Source: Tissierella praeacuta_A (lineage in GTDB: Bacteria > Bacillota > Clostridia > Tissierellales > Tissierellaceae). From it: a DNA stretch of 64,000 nt. The notes below the pieces were generated by a model, which was given only the letters and a program-made list of their open reading frames with translations, did not search any database and was not told the DNA's origin. The translations under genes and the position numbers were made by a program. The stretch spans positions 67,390-131,389 of the forward strand of contig NZ_JBEBOY010000005.1 in the NCBI RefSeq assembly GCF_040396155.1. Reading direction: 5' to 3'. Below, one piece after another: positions 8,615-16,689 of this stretch (the first letter of the stretch is position 1; every line of letters starts with the position of its first letter).

Positions 8615-9943
8615 TTAAAAGTCTTTAATTTGAAGCTTCTGATAATATTCGTTTATAGGGCTATAATCAGATATTTGGTTTTCATTAAGTAACAAGCATG
8701 TTAATTTGCTAAGCTTTTTTAAGGAATTTATGTCATATATTTTATTAGAATTTAACTTTAGCTCCGTTAAATTTTCTAAATTACTAAGGGCATTTATGTC
8801 TGAAACCTGATTATTAGATAAATCTAATTTTATTAAATTCGTTAGATTCTGTAAAGTGCTTATATCACTTATTTTATTGTTATTTAATTTTAGCTCTGTT
8901 AAATTTTCTAAATTTTCAAGTGCACTTATATCAGAGATTTGATTATCAGATAGATTCAGTTTGGTTAAATTTATTAGATTATGCAAAGGACCTATATCAC
9001 TTATTTCTGCATTGAACAAATTTAGCTCTGTTAAATTTTCCAAGTTATTTAAAACACTTATATTCTTTAGATTACTTTTGCCTCCAGAAATATAACCTGG
9101 CAAATGTAATTTTTGCAAGTTGGATAGGTTGCTTAGAGGACTTATGTCTGCATTCCCATCATACCCTAAATACAGTTCAGTCAAATTAGTTAAATTTTCA
9201 AAAAAGCTTAAATCAATAGATTCATAAACTCCTAAACTTAGCCAATTTAATTTTGTCAATTTACTTAAAACTTTTACATCGTTAGATTCATTAAGGTATA
9301 AACTGAGCTTAGTCAAATTTGGTATATTACTTAAGAAGTTTATGTCGCTAATTTCATAAGAATAGAAGTATAATTCAGTTAAATTGCTTAAATCTCCTAA
9401 CACATTAATATTTGTATAATCAATATGCTCACAATGTGAAATATTAAGTATAGTCAAATCTGATAGATTACTTAAAGGGGTTATATCCTCTATCAAAGTA
9501 TGACTTATATTCAGTTGAGTTAAATTCTTTAAATTATTTAATGACCTTATATCATGAATATCATTGTAAGCTAGATTTAACTTAACTAAATTAGTCAAAT
9601 TACTCATGCTACTTATATCCCTAATATCATTCCATGACAGGTCTAACTCTTCTAAATTACTTAGATTCTCAATTCCACTTAAATCTTTAATATTAGCTGA
9701 AGTAATTTCAAGGACAGTAATGTTTTGCAAATCTGATTTATGTATTTCACCTGTTATTTTTGATGTCTTTTCTCTAATTGCTTGCTCTAAATAAGGATCT
9801 GAAAAGGTAATGAAATCATTATTGTGATTATTTATTGTATTGTTAGAATTTTGAGTTAATCGATTGGCTCTATCTTGATTATAATGCATACCTATCCATA
9901 TTATACAAATGCAGACTAAAATAACAGTAAAATATTTTTTCAT
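8615..9943 (-). CDS. Internalin-like leucine-rich repeat protein, membrane-anchored or secreted (442 aa)
   Basis: Residues 1-22 form a signal anchor (MKKYFTVILVCICIIWIGMH), followed by an Asn-rich linker to about 45. Then FSDPYLEQAIREKTSKITGEI and a short strand region form the cap seen in internalin-type proteins. From about residue 75 to 430 there are roughly fifteen 22-residue leucine-rich repeats of the form L.NLTELNLSDNQISDISAL. There is no LPXTG sorting signal and no C-terminal membrane segment, so the N-terminal anchor is the only attachment seen. Such proteins bind other proteins or surfaces; the partner is unknown. A GGGAGG site precedes the ATG at 9943. It sits among mobile-element debris, which suggests an acquired or variable locus. 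Confidence 0.85.
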   Translation of the reverse strand: MKKYFTVILVCICIIWIGMHYNQDRANRLTQNSNNTINNHNNDFITFSDPYLEQAIREKTSKITGEIHKSDLQNITVLEITSANIKDLSGIENLSNLEELDLSWNDIRDISSMSNLTNLVKLNLAYNDIHDIRSLNNLKNLTQLNISHTLIEDITPLSNLSDLTILNISHCEHIDYTNINVLGDLSNLTELYFYSYEISDINFLSNIPNLTKLSLYLNESNDVKVLSKLTKLNWLSLGVYESIDLSFFENLTNLTELYLGYDGNADISPLSNLSNLQKLHLPGYISGGKSNLKNISVLNNLENLTELNLFNAEISDIGPLHNLINLTKLNLSDNQISDISALENLENLTELKLNNNKISDISTLQNLTNLIKLDLSNNQVSDINALSNLENLTELKLNSNKIYDINSLKKLSKLTCLLLNENQISDYSPINEYYQKLQIKDF

Positions 9944-9955
9944 TTAAAAACCTCC

Positions 9956-10314
9956 CTAGATATTAATCTTATATTGTATATTTTTTCTATTAGAATTAGA
10001 TTTGTCATCCTTCATCTCTAACATAATAAACGAGTTATTTTCATTTACTTGTAAAAATATGATATCATTATTCTTATTTTTATCATCTACTACATGTAAT
10101 CTATTATTTAATGTAAATACAACTTATCTTTTTTCGAATTATTAATATATAAAAATGCTGCTTTACTCGCACTAAAAATTATTTAATTCCCTTTAAATAT
10201 TACTGAAGGACATAATGATAGTAACTCATTGGATTTATCTACTAATCTATTTCCCTTACCCTCAATAAATTCCCTTAATACCCCACAGCATTTTATAAGA
10301 AAGTCTTGCAATGC
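9956..10314 (-). pseudogene. Frameshifted gene remnant upstream of the LRR gene
   Basis: On the minus strand a coding-like frame runs from about 10314. It reads ALQDFLIKCCGVLREF and later SNELLSLCPSVIFKGN, then meets a TAA at 10183-10185. It resumes in the same frame as SASKAAFLYINNSKKDKLYLH to another stop at 10108. A second frame continues with DDKNKNNDIIFLQVNENNSF and ends at 9956, just before the LRR gene's ribosome binding site. This looks like one gene with a nonsense change and a frameshift, perhaps once co-transcribed with the LRR gene. I do not recognise the family. Its 5' end abuts the transposase remnant. Confidence 0.45.
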
Positions 10315-10665
10315 TCAAAATTTAACATCTTCATATTATATAATAGCTATTTTCTTCATGAAACTCTTTTATTACAATATAAATATATAACTTACTTATA
10401 TAATTTAAAGTCACCTCTTTCCAAGATCCTACAAGTTTTTTAAGAAATCCATTTCCATTTTTAGTTTTTTATTTTAGTTTTTTTATTTTCTATTTTTAAG
10501 TTCCGTTTTTGCCTTAACAATCCATCCTTTTTTCCTTCTTCGTTTCTCTATTAAACCCTCCACTCTAACTTCATATTTCTTAACCCACTGATGCAACTTT
10601 CGATATAAAACCATGAGTATATCTACTATTATAATTATTCTTCCATTAATAATAGACGTATTCAT
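10285..10665 (-). pseudogene. IS3-family transposase remnant (OrfA end and OrfB start)
   Basis: The reading HQWVKKYEVRVEGLIEKRRRKK is the OrfA helix-turn-helix pattern of IS3/IS150-type elements (usually QWVKKYxxxGVEGLxDRRGRRK). After stops the same strand gives MEMDFLKKL, the end of the OrfA coiled coil. In frame it continues to YIYIVIKEFHEENSYYII and ILSIARLSYK, which fit the beginning of OrfB (IKELHEE..YSI..LC...GIARSSYYKW). Several stops interrupt it and the catalytic DDE region is missing. I could not find terminal inverted repeats. The last part overlaps the neighbouring remnant at 10285-10314, so the border is approximate. Confidence 0.65.
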
Positions 10666-10764
10666 TATTCAACAACAATTTCCTCTTCATTTATATAACA
10701 ATTATTCAGAACATAATACCATAAATCAAAATTACTTAATAGCTCATTAATTTATGTTAATTCT

Positions 10765-11301
10765 CTATTCAAAAAAAGATTTTAATGTTTCTTCATAACT
10801 TGGAATATCCATAATTTCCAATTCTACTTCTTCCCCAAATAAATCTAATATTATTTTTTTCATATGACAAATCAACCTCCAAGGTGCTAGATCATTTCTT
10901 TCCTTAATAAATACATCAGCATAATATGGAGATTCTCCTTGGCTATTTCTTGCATCTAACAAATTACCAGCTTTATATTTAGGAAATATTTTGTATTTGA
11001 AATTATTCTTAAATATACTTGTAGGATAATAAAGGATTGTGACCAAGTGAAGTTTTTCTCCATTTAAAAACTCCTTGTAAGATTCTAAAAATTTATGATA
11101 CCCTTCATCTCCTTTCTCTATATAAAGATTATTTTCTATATAATATTCCATACAATCTAAGTCCATTAAATCAAAATGAAATACTATATCTTCACCTCTT
11201 AAATCCGACGTTATATCAAATTCAACTTCAGTAGGAAATTCAGAAAATCCATATATACCAAACCAATAATCCCAATGCCGAATCTTTATGTATCTTTTCA
11301 C
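10765..11301 (-). CDS. Unrecognised cytoplasmic protein (178 aa)
   Basis: The start is GTG at 11301 after GGGAGAGATG. The protein begins KRYIKIRHWDYWFGIYGFSE and is rich in aromatic and acidic residues, with no signal peptide or membrane segment. The alternating strands and helices and size are like immunity proteins of polymorphic toxin systems, but no family can be named. It is the last of six small minus-strand genes (10765-14367) that are not co-functional with any recognisable pathway. No toxin gene is visible in the window. Confidence 0.6.
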   Translation of the reverse strand: MKRYIKIRHWDYWFGIYGFSEFPTEVEFDITSDLRGEDIVFHFDLMDLDCMEYYIENNLYIEKGDEGYHKFLESYKEFLNGEKLHLVTILYYPTSIFKNNFKYKIFPKYKAGNLLDARNSQGESPYYADVFIKERNDLAPWRLICHMKKIILDLFGEEVELEIMDIPSYEETLKSFFE

Positions 11302-11313
11302 TTACATCTCTCC

Positions 11314-11420
11314 CTATAAATTATCTTTAAGCTTGTCTTTAATATATTCTTCATAGGATTCATCAACCTTTTTAATACATATATCCTCCCATCTTTTTAT
11401 TTTAGTTATATATCTATACT
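11314..11420 (-). other. Short coding-like scrap between two unknown genes
   Basis: A minus-strand frame ending at TAG 11314-11316 reads KYRYITKIKRWEDICIKKVD and ESYEEYIKDKLKDNL. It has strongly coding-like composition but no start codon at a proper distance from the GGAGG at its head. It may be the tail of a truncated gene or a very small protein with a rare start. Confidence 0.3.
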
Positions 11421-11423
11421 TAA

Positions 11424-12158
11424 TTACCTCCTTTCCATAGCCTTATAATCAATCCTTGTATCATACTTAATCTCTATACATTCTAAAGATTTACTATTTA
11501 TAAATCTTGTAAATAGTTCATTATTACATCCTACAACAGTAAATTCTAAATCATAATCCGTACATATACATATTGTTTTATTTAAATCCCACCAATATGA
11601 TGGTGAAAACTTCTCATTTTCACCAAAAGCATCCCTTAGCTCTTCTAATTTCATTAGCTCATAAATATCCTCTAAACTACCTTTAAATAGTTTATCTTGG
11701 CTCCAATCTAATGTCTTTAGCCAGTCATAATAGAAGAAGTATTTTTCGCAATTTAGAGGTCTTAATATACTTGTGATTTCATCAATTTGTTCTTTTTCTA
11801 AGGTTCCCTCATCTGGTGCTAAAAGATATCTTGGCCATCTCCTACCATTTTCTTTAAAAAAAGCATATGTATTTATTTCTGGTCTAAATTCCACATTATA
11901 TTCTAAAGCCAATTGTCTCCATAATATTCTCTCTCCTAGAACAGCTTCATCACAAACATCTTCTGCCCAAAGTGTACTTCTATCTGTAAACAATTTATCT
12001 TTATACATGGGATGCAAAATTTTAATATATCTACTAAAGTTATTTGGCAATAAATTACCTACAATATTACCCCTATAGTTCTCATCAGTTGAACTTATGA
12101 TTATTTCTATTCCATTTTTAATCCATTCAAATTCTTCTATATCTCCGTTTTCAAGCAT
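11424..12158 (-). CDS. Unrecognised protein (244 aa)
   Basis: The ATG at 12158 follows TTGGAGGTATCC. The soluble, acidic protein has the phrases RWPRYLLAPDEGTLEKEQ, YFFYYDWLKTLDW and SYWWDLNKTICICTDYDLEFT. I recall similar uncharacterised proteins scattered in Bacillus and Paenibacillus genomes, but no function. The conserved WW/TDYDL C-terminal block suggests a defined fold. It neighbours other orphan proteins of similar size, spaced by 60-120 bases, so the group may be one transcript. There are no membrane segments, so it should act in the cytoplasm. Confidence 0.6.
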   Translation of the reverse strand: MLENGDIEEFEWIKNGIEIIISSTDENYRGNIVGNLLPNNFSRYIKILHPMYKDKLFTDRSTLWAEDVCDEAVLGERILWRQLALEYNVEFRPEINTYAFFKENGRRWPRYLLAPDEGTLEKEQIDEITSILRPLNCEKYFFYYDWLKTLDWSQDKLFKGSLEDIYELMKLEELRDAFGENEKFSPSYWWDLNKTICICTDYDLEFTVVGCNNELFTRFINSKSLECIEIKYDTRIDYKAMERR

Positions 12159-12224
12159 AAGGATACCTCCAATTTATTTACACCTTATGTTAAAAGATTA
12201 AGGCATATATAAGATTCATTATAC

Positions 12225-12623
12225 TTACTGTAAAATAATCTCTTTTGCAATAATATATCCACACATCCCTAAGGATGCTGTTAAATAAAATACCCTATAC
12301 CTATTTTCTTTTAAGTAGTCACCTAATTCCCTAACATTACTTACTCCAATAGTCGGAAATCCATATTTTAAAGTTTCTGAAAGCTTATTAGCCTTATCTA
12401 ATAAAAAGTGTTCTATTTTAACTTGATAAATTTCTAAAATAATATTATTCAAAATAACATTTTCAAAAGCATGTGCAAGTAAACCTTGAAATCTAATAAT
12501 TATTTTTTCATCATCATAATTTTTAGTATTTATTTGCAAAATTTGTTTTTCAAAGTCAACCATATAAGAAATAATCATATTATCATGCACAACCCCATAT
12601 TCTTTAATAATATTATTTTTCAC
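12225..12623 (-). CDS. Unrecognised small protein (132 aa)
   Basis: The start is GTG at 12623 with AAAGGAGATT upstream, lying inside the last codons of the preceding gene (the two overlap by 11 bases), so translation is probably coupled. The protein begins with a beta-rich half (NMIISYMVDFEKQILQINTK), then has IIIRFQGLLAHAFENVILNN. This is a pattern I associate with small orphan proteins that bind partners rather than enzymes. It ends in a hydrophobic helix-like segment (VFYLTASLGMCGYIIAKEII). No family is assigned. Confidence 0.6.
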   Translation of the reverse strand: MKNNIIKEYGVVHDNMIISYMVDFEKQILQINTKNYDDEKIIIRFQGLLAHAFENVILNNIILEIYQVKIEHFLLDKANKLSETLKYGFPTIGVSNVRELGDYLKENRYRVFYLTASLGMCGYIIAKEIILQ

Positions 12624-13170
12624 TTTCTAAATCTCCTTTTCTTCTATGCCATTCATTCCAAAATGCTATATATCCATTTCTCTCAAATTCATCTTCTGGT
12701 ATATTTTTAGTTAATGACTCTTTATAAAACTTTTCCACCGTATCAGCAAAACGTAATACCTCTTCTTTATATTGAATATAATAAACAAATACAGTATTTC
12801 CTTTTTCAGTAATAAGCCTAACCATCTCGTCCTCATGTAAAACGGTCCAATCAATTCCATTATTACATCCTATGATTTCTACTTCGTCTAAAGTTTCATT
12901 AGGAATCATAAAATGTCCACAGCAAGGTAGCATCTGGTCTCCATTAGTTAATAAATGGTCCTCAGATAAACTCTTTAACATTCTAAGAGCTGCTGCACTA
13001 ACAGTACATGAATAGGATAATTCTTCTTCTCCTATAGTAACAGTTACATCTCCATGAAGACATAAATCATTAGGGTCATCCTTGGTTTCATCTATCCAAT
13101 AAAGTTCCTTTACTTTTATTTTGAAATTTTGATAATCTAACTTAAATTCTATTATAAAAACTCCTTCCAT
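12613..13170 (-). CDS. Unrecognised protein (185 aa) with conserved Cys/His-containing core
   Basis: The core reads CLHGDVTVTIGEE, AAALRMLKSLSEDH, LPCCGHFMIP and GCNNGIDWTVLHED, ending with GYIAFWNEWHRRKG. I recall relatives in Paenibacillus and Bacillus with the same LPCCGHFM and NNGIDWTV blocks, all uncharacterised. The CCGH element might bind metal, but this is a guess. Start: the ATG at 13170 has no upstream Shine-Dalgarno. An AAGGAG instead lies within codons 2-3, about eight bases before an ATA codon followed by EFKLDY, so the true start may be a non-standard codon there or the gene may have lost its ATG. Confidence 0.6.
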   Translation of the reverse strand: MEGVFIIEFKLDYQNFKIKVKELYWIDETKDDPNDLCLHGDVTVTIGEEELSYSCTVSAAALRMLKSLSEDHLLTNGDQMLPCCGHFMIPNETLDEVEIIGCNNGIDWTVLHEDEMVRLITEKGNTVFVYYIQYKEEVLRFADTVEKFYKESLTKNIPEDEFERNGYIAFWNEWHRRKGDLESEK

Positions 13171-13210
13171 ACATCAGTAAGATATTCTTCTTTTAAGGCA
13201 AATCTATTCT

Positions 13211-13708
13211 CTAATTTTTAACAACAATGCAGACACCTGTATTCTCTAAAACGAATGAGATATCTTTTCTGCTCATCATAGATAAATTTATTTCCTTCTT
13301 TATAGGTTTAAAATAATATTCTGTAAAATAATCTATTTCATCATTAACCATTAATAAATGTTCTAATGGTATATTGTTTAATCTTGGCATTATAGTATAA
13401 TGCTTTGAATAATCACCTCCAAGATAAATACTCCATATCTCTATCTCAGTATGAGGTTTCATATATTTAAATAGATAATTCTTAAAATTTTCTATGCTTG
13501 AATCTTCCTCCTCCAACTCAACATCATGACAATACTTTCTAGTAATTAAATTAGATATTTCCATATAGTCCTTTGAATGATAGCAATTTATCACTGAAAA
13601 CCCTTGTACAAATTCAATTGTATTTTTAGAAACAAAAACTTCTTTAGACTGTTCCATATCCACCTCTGGCAATGGAAAATCATAGGCTAATAAATGTATT
13701 ATACTCAA
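13211..13708 (-). CDS. Unrecognised protein (165 aa)
   Basis: The start is TTG at 13708 with GAGGTGATATGAG upstream. The soluble protein includes FVQGFSVINCYHSKDYMEI, then EIEIWSIYLGGDYSKHYTI, and a C-terminal strand ISFVLENTGVCIVVKN. The mixed alpha/beta pattern and acidic character are shared with the neighbouring orphan proteins and are compatible with an immunity-protein role, but there is no direct evidence. It is followed at 40 bases by the next gene of the group. Confidence 0.55.
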   Translation of the reverse strand: MSIIHLLAYDFPLPEVDMEQSKEVFVSKNTIEFVQGFSVINCYHSKDYMEISNLITRKYCHDVELEEEDSSIENFKNYLFKYMKPHTEIEIWSIYLGGDYSKHYTIMPRLNNIPLEHLLMVNDEIDYFTEYYFKPIKKEINLSMMSRKDISFVLENTGVCIVVKN

Positions 13709-13803
13709 CTCATATCACCTCATTTTTCCATAAATTAAGATTAATTGGCAGCAATTTAAATTTTATTCCTTAGTCTTCAAATTGAAACAGAAATTCAAGA
13801 TAG

Positions 13804-14367
13804 TTAGTCCCTCATTATTTTAAATTCTGTCACTATATTCTTCTCATCAAACCATATAGCCAGCCATTCACTATCTATTCTTATTAATCCTCTTTCTGGT
13901 CCTAAATAATATACTATATTATCTAACTCCTTGAAATATTCAGTATCTGAAGGTTCACCCAGCAACTCCACAATGTCATTTTTATCCATACCTATTATTT
14001 CATGATTTCTCAATAAATCATCTACCATCCAAACTCTTTTTTCTTTTTCTGCAATCCATCTTTTATGATTAAATTTACTTCCAAACTCATTTAATCCTAG
14101 TAATCCAAAAGATACAATCATAGGAAGTAAGGTTAATATAAGACTTATGTAAATATACTTCTTATTTGTTAAATCTGAAGTCCTGAATAAACCATATATT
14201 ATAAAAGCAAAGCAAATAAATGGTAATGAAACACCAGTTATACTATATAAACTAATTCGAGAATGAAACAAACTCATTCCAAATATAACTATACTAAAAT
14301 ATACTAAATAAAAAGTTAATAATATAATAAGTATAATTTTTGATTTTTTTGACATTTTATCTGTCAC
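13804..14367 (-). CDS. Membrane protein with BamE/SmpA-like C-terminal domain (187 aa)
   Basis: The start is GTG at 14367 preceded by GGAGGGAGATA. Three membrane segments lie at about residues 10-32, 38-62 and 70-92. The remaining residues (about 105-187) face one side. The segment HEIIGMDKNDIVELLGEPSD followed by strands (NIVYYLGPERGLIRIDSEWL, then FKIMRD) has the G-M-x-K-x-x-V-x-x-L-L-G-x-P signature of the SmpA/OmlA/BamE fold. That fold is common in Gram-positive envelope proteins of unknown role. It heads the orphan cluster. Confidence 0.65.
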   Translation of the reverse strand: MTDKMSKKSKIILIILLTFYLVYFSIVIFGMSLFHSRISLYSITGVSLPFICFAFIIYGLFRTSDLTNKKYIYISLILTLLPMIVSFGLLGLNEFGSKFNHKRWIAEKEKRVWMVDDLLRNHEIIGMDKNDIVELLGEPSDTEYFKELDNIVYYLGPERGLIRIDSEWLAIWFDEKNIVTEFKIMRD

Positions 14368-14429
14368 TATCTCCCTCCTAAAACAAAGAATAGTATTTAG
14401 ATTTTTAAATACTACAATTTAAATATAAT

Positions 14430-14879
14430 CTATAGACCCTTTATTTCCTTAACAAAATCCATAGCATTCTTTAAATCATCGTTATCTGGCCTACCTTTGG
14501 CAATACCTCCAATTACTTTGAAAGGTCCAAAAGTATCATATCCTTTACAAGCAAAACTTCCGATAATTTGAAAACCTTTATTTTTTAGGCCTATTTCTAT
14601 AGAACTATTATAGGATTTCTTCCCTTGACCACTTGTTGAAAAAACAAATGCTTTTCTGTTTAACAGTTCTGGTAAATTATCTATTAATTTAATTATATCC
14701 TTATGAAATTTCCCATAATAGATTCCCGAACCAAATCCAATTAAATCATAATCCGCTAAACTTTTTGGATTTAATTTAGACATTTTCATTAAATCAGCAT
14801 TTAAACCTTCTGCCATTACATTAGCAATTTTTTCAGTATTACCATGATGGATAGAAGCATAGATAATTAACGTTTTCAT
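14430..14879 (-). CDS. Flavodoxin domain protein
   Basis: A single-domain flavodoxin of 149 residues. The FMN phosphate loop is the segment ASIHHGNTEKIA (8-19). DLIGFGSGIYYGKFHK carries the second FMN loop, and FSTSGQG the third region. It would be a low-potential electron carrier or a small flavoenzyme. The Cys-containing SFACKGYDTFGPFKVIGG segment is seen in many clostridial single-domain flavodoxins. AAGGGGGA precedes the ATG at 14879. It is a stand-alone gene between the orphan cluster and asnS. Confidence 0.85.
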   Translation of the reverse strand: MKTLIIYASIHHGNTEKIANVMAEGLNADLMKMSKLNPKSLADYDLIGFGSGIYYGKFHKDIIKLIDNLPELLNRKAFVFSTSGQGKKSYNSSIEIGLKNKGFQIIGSFACKGYDTFGPFKVIGGIAKGRPDNDDLKNAMDFVKEIKGL

Positions 14880-15070
14880 GATTTTCCCCCTTAATCATAT
14901 TAATCATGGAATTTCTTCACTTATATTATAATTCATTATGTATTAGTTTGCATCTTATATATATTATAAATATTCAATATATTTCTTAATCCTTAATAAA
15001 GTAATGAACTCTCCTATATAGAGTTTCTCCTATTTCTTATTGATTTCAAATATTTATCTAATATAAAAAA

Positions 15071-15107
15071 TAAGACCCTAGGAATCTAAATCTTTCCTAG
15101 GGTCTTA
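15071..15107 (-). terminator. asnS terminator
   Basis: TAAGACCCTAGGA pairs perfectly with TCCTAGGGTCTTA, and on the minus strand is followed by TTTTTTATA, five bases beyond the asnS stop. Confidence 0.92.
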
Positions 15108-15111
15108 TCCT

Positions 15112-16500
15112 TTAAAATTCTGCCGATTTAACTGTTCTTGGGAATGGGATAACGTCTCTAATATTTGTCATACCTGTTATATACATAACAGCTCTCTCAA
15201 ATCCAAGACCATATCCTGCATGTTTAGTGCCTCCGAATTTTCTTAACTCTAAATACCACCAGTAATCTTCTGGTTTCATACCATTATCTATTATCTTTTG
15301 TTCCAATACATCAAGTCTCTCTTCTCTTTGAGATCCACCTATTATTTCTCCTACACCTGGAACTAAAAGGTCCATAGCTGCTACTGTTTTATTATCTTCA
15401 TTCATTCTCATATAGAATGCTTTTATTTCCTTTGGATAATCAATTACAAATACTGGTTTTTTAAATATCTCCTCTGAAATATATCTTTCATGTTCAGTTT
15501 GTAAATCAATTCCCCATTCTACTGGATATTGAAATTCTTGTCCTGATTTTTTTAGAAGATCAATTGCCTCAGTATAAGTTATTCTACCGAAATCTGAATT
15601 AACTACATTTTCAAGTCTTTCAATCAAACCTTTATCTACAAAGCTATTAAAAAACTCCATCTCCTCTTTAGCATTTTCCATAACATATTTAATAATATAT
15701 TTCATCATATCTTCTGCTAACTGCATATTATCATTGATGTCAGCAAATGCAATCTCTGGCTCTATCATCCAGAATTCTGCCGCATGTCTAGCAGTATTAG
15801 AATTTTCAGCCCTAAATGTAGGTCCGAAAGTATATACATCTTTATATGCAAGAGCAAAGGATTCTGCTTCTAACTGTCCTGATACTGTTAAACTTGTTTC
15901 TTTACCAAAGAAATCCTTTGAGAAATCTACTTTCTTGTCTTCAGTTAAAGGTACATCTTGTAAGTCTAAAGTAGATACCCTAAACATTTCTCCTGCACCT
16001 TCTGCGTCAGATGCTGTAACAATTGGAGTATGAACATATACAAATCCTCTCTCTTGGAAGAATTTGTGTATTGCATAAGCAAGTATAGATCTTACTCTAA
16101 ATACTGCATTGAAGGTGTTAGCCCTAGGTCTTAAATGAGCTATTGTTCTCATATATTCAAATGTATGTCTTTTCTTCTGCAATGGATAATCAGAAGCTGA
16201 ATAGCCTTCTATTTCAATATTACTTGCTTTTACTTCAAATGGTTGTTTAGCTCCTGGAGTTGGAACTAAAATTCCTTTTACTTTTATAGATGAACTAAGT
16301 GGCAATTTTTCTACTTCCTTAAAATTGTCTAATCCTTCTTCAAAAACTATTTGAATATTTTTAAAGAATGTTCCATCGTTTAATTCTATAAATCCAAAAG
16401 TTTTAGATGATCTAGAAGTTCTTATCCACCCTTCTAGCTGAACCTCTTGATTTAGATATTTATCCGTTTCTTTATAGAGCATTCTAACTGTTGTTTTCAT
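15112..16500 (-). CDS. asnS: Asparaginyl-tRNA synthetase
   Basis: A class IIb synthetase of 462 residues. The OB-fold anticodon domain is N-terminal (VQLEGWIRTSRSSKTFGFIEL). The catalytic core has motif 2 around TFRAENSNTARHAAEFWMIEPE and motif 3 near HAGYGLGFERAVMYITG. It charges tRNA-Asn in the cytoplasm. The leader is a T-box whose specifier is AAC, which independently supports asparagine rather than aspartate. The start is ATG at 16500 after AAGGAGAATA. A copy of the structured repeat also found upstream of leuS lies between T-box and start. Confidence 0.98.
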   Translation of the reverse strand: MKTTVRMLYKETDKYLNQEVQLEGWIRTSRSSKTFGFIELNDGTFFKNIQIVFEEGLDNFKEVEKLPLSSSIKVKGILVPTPGAKQPFEVKASNIEIEGYSASDYPLQKKRHTFEYMRTIAHLRPRANTFNAVFRVRSILAYAIHKFFQERGFVYVHTPIVTASDAEGAGEMFRVSTLDLQDVPLTEDKKVDFSKDFFGKETSLTVSGQLEAESFALAYKDVYTFGPTFRAENSNTARHAAEFWMIEPEIAFADINDNMQLAEDMMKYIIKYVMENAKEEMEFFNSFVDKGLIERLENVVNSDFGRITYTEAIDLLKKSGQEFQYPVEWGIDLQTEHERYISEEIFKKPVFVIDYPKEIKAFYMRMNEDNKTVAAMDLLVPGVGEIIGGSQREERLDVLEQKIIDNGMKPEDYWWYLELRKFGGTKHAGYGLGFERAVMYITGMTNIRDVIPFPRTVKSAEF

Positions 16501-16579
16501 TTTTATTCTCCTTTCTTATTTCGATTACTTTGACCTATCATCTCTCATTTTCTATCTATTCTAGTCCTTGGGCTGAGTT

Positions 16580-16689
16580 CGCAGTCTCGAAACTCAAATC
16601 TATTTGCTCACTATCGTTCACATAGATCTGGTTATCGTTGCGTTTGACCTACCATCGATTTGCAAAAAGCGCAAATCGGGTTAGGTCAT
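16580..16689 (-). repeat. Structured repeat, asnS leader copy
   Basis: It shares long blocks with the two leuS copies (CGCAGTCTCG, CTCAAATCTATTTGCTCA, TTGCGTTTGACCTAC, TTAGGTCATAAAAAA). On the minus strand P1 is TGACCTA/TAGGTCA enclosing a private hairpin CGATTTGC/GCAAATCG. P2 is CAGATCTAT/ATAGATTTG, different in sequence from the leuS copies but still paired. It again sits right after the T-box terminator. Confidence 0.8.

Noticed and set aside
8700..9700. Regular DNA repetition suggesting a repeat array or CRISPR
   Set aside because: The periodicity is 66 bases and codes in frame for 22-residue leucine-rich repeats; there are no spacers.
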